A DNA stretch of 16,637 bases from contig DATFCQ010000140.1 of NCBI GenBank assembly GCA_035252905.1, positions 1-16,637 of the forward strand. The letters run 5' to 3'. Positions within the stretch are counted from its first letter, which is position 1. Every line of letters begins with the position of its first letter. Under the pieces are notes generated by a model, which worked only from the letters and a program-made list of their open reading frames with translations, was not told the origin of the DNA and did not search any database. The translations under genes were made by a program, and so were the position numbers. Below are positions 14,940-16,637 of the stretch, piece by piece. The stretch is from AP-15 sp035252905. Its GTDB lineage: Bacteria; Pseudomonadota; Alphaproteobacteria; ATCC43930; CGMCC-115725.

Positions 14940-15559
14940 CAGAGGCGCCGCGCGGCGCCGGCCTTGTTCAGCAGCTCTTCCAGGACCTCGTAAGGCTGCG
15001 CGCCGACGACGCCGTAACGGCCGGCGACAAAGGTCGGGACACCAGTGATGCCGTAGTCGCGCGACAGCGCCCAATCGGCGTCGACCGCCTCCTTGCAGCG
15101 GCGCTCGGCGAGGACGGCACGCGCCTGTTCGGCCGGCAGCCCGACCGAACGCGCGATCTCGATCAGCACTTCGGGATCGCCGATGTTGCGGGCATCGACA
15201 AAATAGGCGCGGTAGAGCGCGTCGTGGATCGCCGCGCCGCCGGGCTCGCCCTCGGCCCATTTGCCGAGTTCCTGCGCCAATCGGCTGTTGTAGGTGTGGG
15301 TGCGGCGGCCGTAAGGCAGGCCCTCGGCATCCATCAGCGCCTTCATGCGCATATACGTGGCCTCGGGATCGCGGCCGCTTCCGGCATAAAGCTCGGCAAG
15401 CGAACGGCCTTCGGACGGCGTTTCCGGGTGCAACGGAAAATGCACCAGAACCGTATCGACGGCAAAGTTCTGCTTCAGTTTTTCAACACGCACGGTGCTG
15501 AGATAACACCAGGGTCAGACGTAGTCGGTGAAGATCATCAGCCGGGTGTTTTCACTCAT
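14939..15559 (-). CDS. DsbA/FrnE-family thiol:disulfide oxidoreductase, candidate selenoprotein with an in-frame TGA (Sec15)
   Basis: Read through one TGA, this is a complete 206-residue thioredoxin-fold protein of the FrnE/2-hydroxychromene-carboxylate-isomerase-like DsbA group. It starts MSENTRLMIFTDYV, then TGA (15517-15515), then PWCYLSTVRVEKL. Family members have CPWC here, so TGA replaces the first, nucleophilic cysteine and gives U-P-W-C (residues 15-18). Downstream, HFPLHPETPSEGRSL and the cis-proline loop GITGVPTFVAGRYGVVGAQP are intact. The ATG at 15559 follows GGAGGAATTT, a textbook ribosome binding site. A caller that does not know Sec would start at the GTG at 15493 and lose the active site. 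Codons just after the TGA (TGT, TAT, CGT, GTT, GAA, AAA) depart from local GC-rich usage, as expected if they form an RNA structure. A nonsense mutation is the alternative. Confidence 0.85.
15483..15501 (-). promoter_or_regulatory. Candidate bacterial SECIS hairpin downstream of the in-frame TGA
   Basis: On the transcript UCAGCAC pairs with GUGUUGA (seven pairs, one of them G-U) around the loop CGUGC. The loop starts 21 nt after the UGA and has G at its second position. As I recall, bacterial SECIS models require a short apical loop roughly 16-37 nt after the UGA with a G among its first two bases, and this hairpin meets that. It would bind SelB charged with Sec-tRNA. It lies within the coding sequence, so it also constrains residues 20-26. 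Confidence 0.65.
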
Positions 15560-15660
15560 AAATTCCTCCAATTCCGCAGTTTTCTCCGTTTTCAAACGCC
15601 TGGGCGAGGTCGATCGACTGCAGCGTCGCCATCATTGCCGCTGCCGAGCGCAGTCGGAGG

Positions 15661-15750
15661 CGCCACGCCAACGACACTCTACCCGGCTTTGCCGTCCGTG
15701 TCTCGCCGGGCGGCTCCAAGACATTCGTGCTGATCTTCGGAGCCGATCGT
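15661..15750 (+). pseudogene. Tyrosine-recombinase (phage-type integrase) N-terminal remnant
   Basis: In one plus-strand frame the residues HANDTLPGFAVRVSPGGSK, followed by TFVLIFGADR, match the arm-binding N-terminal region of tyrosine integrases, whose usual text is WDD.LPGFG.RVSPGG.K.FV..YG.DR. There is no catalytic domain and no plausible start or stop around the fragment. It is a decayed scrap, lying about 100 bp upstream of the selenoprotein start on the opposite strand. Confidence 0.6.
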
Positions 15751-15779
15751 ACCGGCGGACGAAGCTCGGCCGCTGACCG

Positions 15780-15886
15780 CATCCGCCCGCTGGCGAGCTC
15801 GTCCTCCATGTGTGCGGAGCGATCGCGCATTTCGAGCGGCGACTCATCGCCAAGCGCATCCGAGACGGTCTCGCCGCGGCTGCCAC
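15780..15886 (+). pseudogene. Serine recombinase/resolvase remnant, central part
   Basis: The frame reads PPAGELVLHVCGAIAHFERR, then LIAKRIRDGLAAA. This matches the long E-helix region of resolvase/invertase-type recombinases (TPAGRLVFHVFGALAEFERSLI.ERT.AGLAAA). An in-frame stop at 15774-15776 cuts it off from any catalytic N-terminus, and it is interrupted at 15887 by the inverted-repeat element. It cannot be functional. Confidence 0.65.
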
Positions 15887-16113
15887 TAAACTCCGTCCAA
15901 TTCGAAAACCGTCATTTTTCTCGTTCGGAATCGAGGTTCCAAAAAAACATCTCACCGCAAAGGAACGCGAAGGATGCACAAAGGGCGCGATGGCATGGCG
16001 GACAACTGATGCTCTGAAGCTTGGCGTCCTTTGCGAGACCTTTGCGTCCTTTGCGGTAAAATGTTCCATTGCTTCACTCCGAAAACTGCGCCTCTCAAAC
16101 TGGACAGAGTTTA
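15887..16113. mobile_element. MITE-like element of about 227 bp with imperfect terminal inverted repeats
   Basis: The ends TAAACTCCGTCCAATTCGA (15887-15905) and the complement of 16095-16113 agree at 16 of 19 positions. Inside each arm lies a copy of an ACCGCAAAGGA(N)CGC block (15954 onwards, and in reverse at 16023-16058), so much of the element folds back on itself. It encodes no transposase. Serine-recombinase fragments flank it on both sides, which suggests insertion into that gene. I could not fix a target-site duplication. Confidence 0.6.
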
Positions 16114-16129
16114 ATACCAACCTGCAAAT

Positions 16130-16186
16130 CAGGTCGGCATCGGATGCTCGACCCTCTACGAGGCTCTCGCCCAGTGCCGCGTCTGA
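16130..16186 (+). pseudogene. Serine recombinase remnant, C-terminal helix-turn-helix end
   Basis: The frame reads QVGIGCSTLYEALAQCRV followed by a TGA. It resembles the C-terminal helix-turn-helix of resolvases (ELGVSRSTLYRAL) and ends like one. It is probably the tail of the gene whose middle lies at 15780-15886. Around 40 residues normally found between the two parts are missing, so more than a simple insertion took place. Confidence 0.45.
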
Positions 16187-16337
16187 TCAGCCGCGATCAC
16201 GCTGGCTTTACGGTAAGCGCCAGGTTGATGTGCTCCTTATCGTAGATTTCCGCATAGATGCTGCCGGACGCCCTTTATGCGTTAGTTATGCTAATCTAGT
16301 TGTCGCAAAAATTCTGTAATAGCACATAAGTGTCCGC
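16187..16337. other. Non-coding, A+T-richer stretch
   Basis: Between the recombinase remnant and the promoter I see only stop-rich sequence with a base composition well below the window average. No RNA gene or repeat is apparent. Confidence 0.4.
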
Positions 16338-16365
16338 TTGACAGCTCGGAATATGTATTTATAAT
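16338..16365 (+). promoter_or_regulatory. Consensus sigma70-type promoter
   Basis: TTGACA (16338-16343) and TATAAT (16360-16365) match both consensus hexamers exactly, with a 16-bp spacer. Transcription should begin near 16372 and leave a very short leader before the reading frame at 16390. Exact matches are unusual in such GC-rich DNA. Confidence 0.75.
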
Positions 16366-16389
16366 TGGTTTAAATATGAAGGCCAGGAG

Positions 16390-16637
16390 GTGGCTGAGTC
16401 CGCCTGTTTTTTAATGCAGAGTTCGTCGAATCCTACGTCTGATCGAAAATTGGCGGATATACCTCTCGGGGCGGCGGACTCGGGTCCCGAGTCCGGCACG
16501 GTTGCCGAGTCGTTGAGCGAAATCCGCGAAATCCTGCACGAGCTTGAAGAGAGCACGCCGGCAACGGAGAGCGTCCCGGCGGCGGACGCGCCCCGCGGGG
16601 CCGAGCCGGATGCCGCGGCGGGCGGCGCGGCCGCGGT
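16390..16637 (+). CDS. Unrecognised acidic, low-complexity protein, N-terminal part (runs off the window)
   Basis: About 82 residues are visible before the window ends, with no stop. I do not recognise the protein. It is acidic and rich in Ala, Glu, Ser and Pro; one helical segment, VAESLSEIREILHELEES, looks able to form an amphipathic helix or coiled coil, and an Ala/Pro-rich stretch follows. The GTG at 16390 is preceded by GAAGG at seven bases; the in-frame ATG at 16414 is an alternative but lies 23 bases after the AGGAGG. It sits about 18 bp behind a consensus promoter and is therefore likely expressed. Confidence 0.5.
   Translation, partial: MAESACFLMQSSSNPTSDRKLADIPLGAADSGPESGTVAESLSEIREILHELEESTPATESVPAADAPRGAEPDAAAGGAAA

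Noticed and set aside
14939..15493. A 184-residue DsbA-like protein starting at GTG 15493
   Set aside because: It would lack the first strand and the whole active site and has no ribosome binding site; read-through from 15559 gives a complete family member.
15498..15514. Hairpin GGUGUU/AGCACC immediately after the TGA as the SECIS
   Set aside because: Its loop starts only 11 nt after the UGA, too close for a bacterial SECIS, and has no G at the first two loop positions. The hairpin at 15483-15501 fits better, though the two are mutually exclusive alternatives.
16376..16414. Twelve-codon ATG open frame (MKARRWLSPPVF) just after the promoter as a leader peptide
   Set aside because: There would be almost no leader before its ATG and no regulatory hairpin follows; the GTG at 16390 in another frame has better support.
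1..16637. CRISPR arrays, tRNA or rRNA genes
   Set aside because: No regularly spaced direct repeats and no tRNA- or rRNA-like sequence were seen on either strand.

Overview
The window is GC-rich (roughly two thirds G+C by eye) and looks like a free-living proteobacterium with a large catabolic repertoire. Tat-dependent solute-binding proteins, a CaiB-type CoA transferase, HsaA-like and extradiol-type enzymes and hairpin-rich CCCTCACCC repeats all fit an alphaproteobacterium (Rhizobiales or Rhodospirillales type), but other GC-rich soil lineages are not excluded. No rRNA, tRNA or CRISPR array is visible.

Region 1 (1-7570, minus strand) is an ABC-importer operon. Transcription order is binding protein C (7322), two MalF/MalG-type permeases, a UgpC/MalK-type ATPase, binding protein B, binding protein A, and then the start of a MocR/PdxR-type regulator that leaves the window at base 1. 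Three paralogous Tat-exported binding proteins share one permease/ATPase set. Binding protein A has no ATG/GTG/TTG where its Tat signal must begin; an ATC codon sits there behind a strong ribosome binding site.

Region 2 (7571-13680) is metabolic. A CaiB/BaiF CoA transferase on the minus strand diverges from a plus-strand series: a carboxymuconolactone-decarboxylase-like protein, a two-domain VOC (extradiol-dioxygenase-like) protein, a 3'-truncated luciferase-like oxidoreductase remnant, an HsaA-like flavin monooxygenase and a stand-alone MetE-like zinc methyltransferase. A hydroxylase next to a ring-cleavage-type protein suggests breakdown of an aromatic or methylated substrate; the substrate is unknown. 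Two copies of one hairpin-rich intergenic repeat lie in this half.

Region 3 (13681-16637) is accessory DNA and holds the most interesting locus. A minus-strand pair encodes a DsbA/FrnE-like oxidoreductase and, overlapping by one base, an alpha/beta hydrolase. The first cysteine of the oxidoreductase CPWC site is an in-frame TGA (U-P-W-C), followed at suitable distance by a SECIS-like hairpin, so it is very probably a selenoprotein that ordinary gene calling truncates to a start after the active site. Beside it lie remnants of a tyrosine integrase and a serine recombinase, the latter split by a roughly 227-bp element with imperfect inverted ends. The window ends with a consensus sigma70 promoter in front of an unrecognised open frame that runs off the edge.
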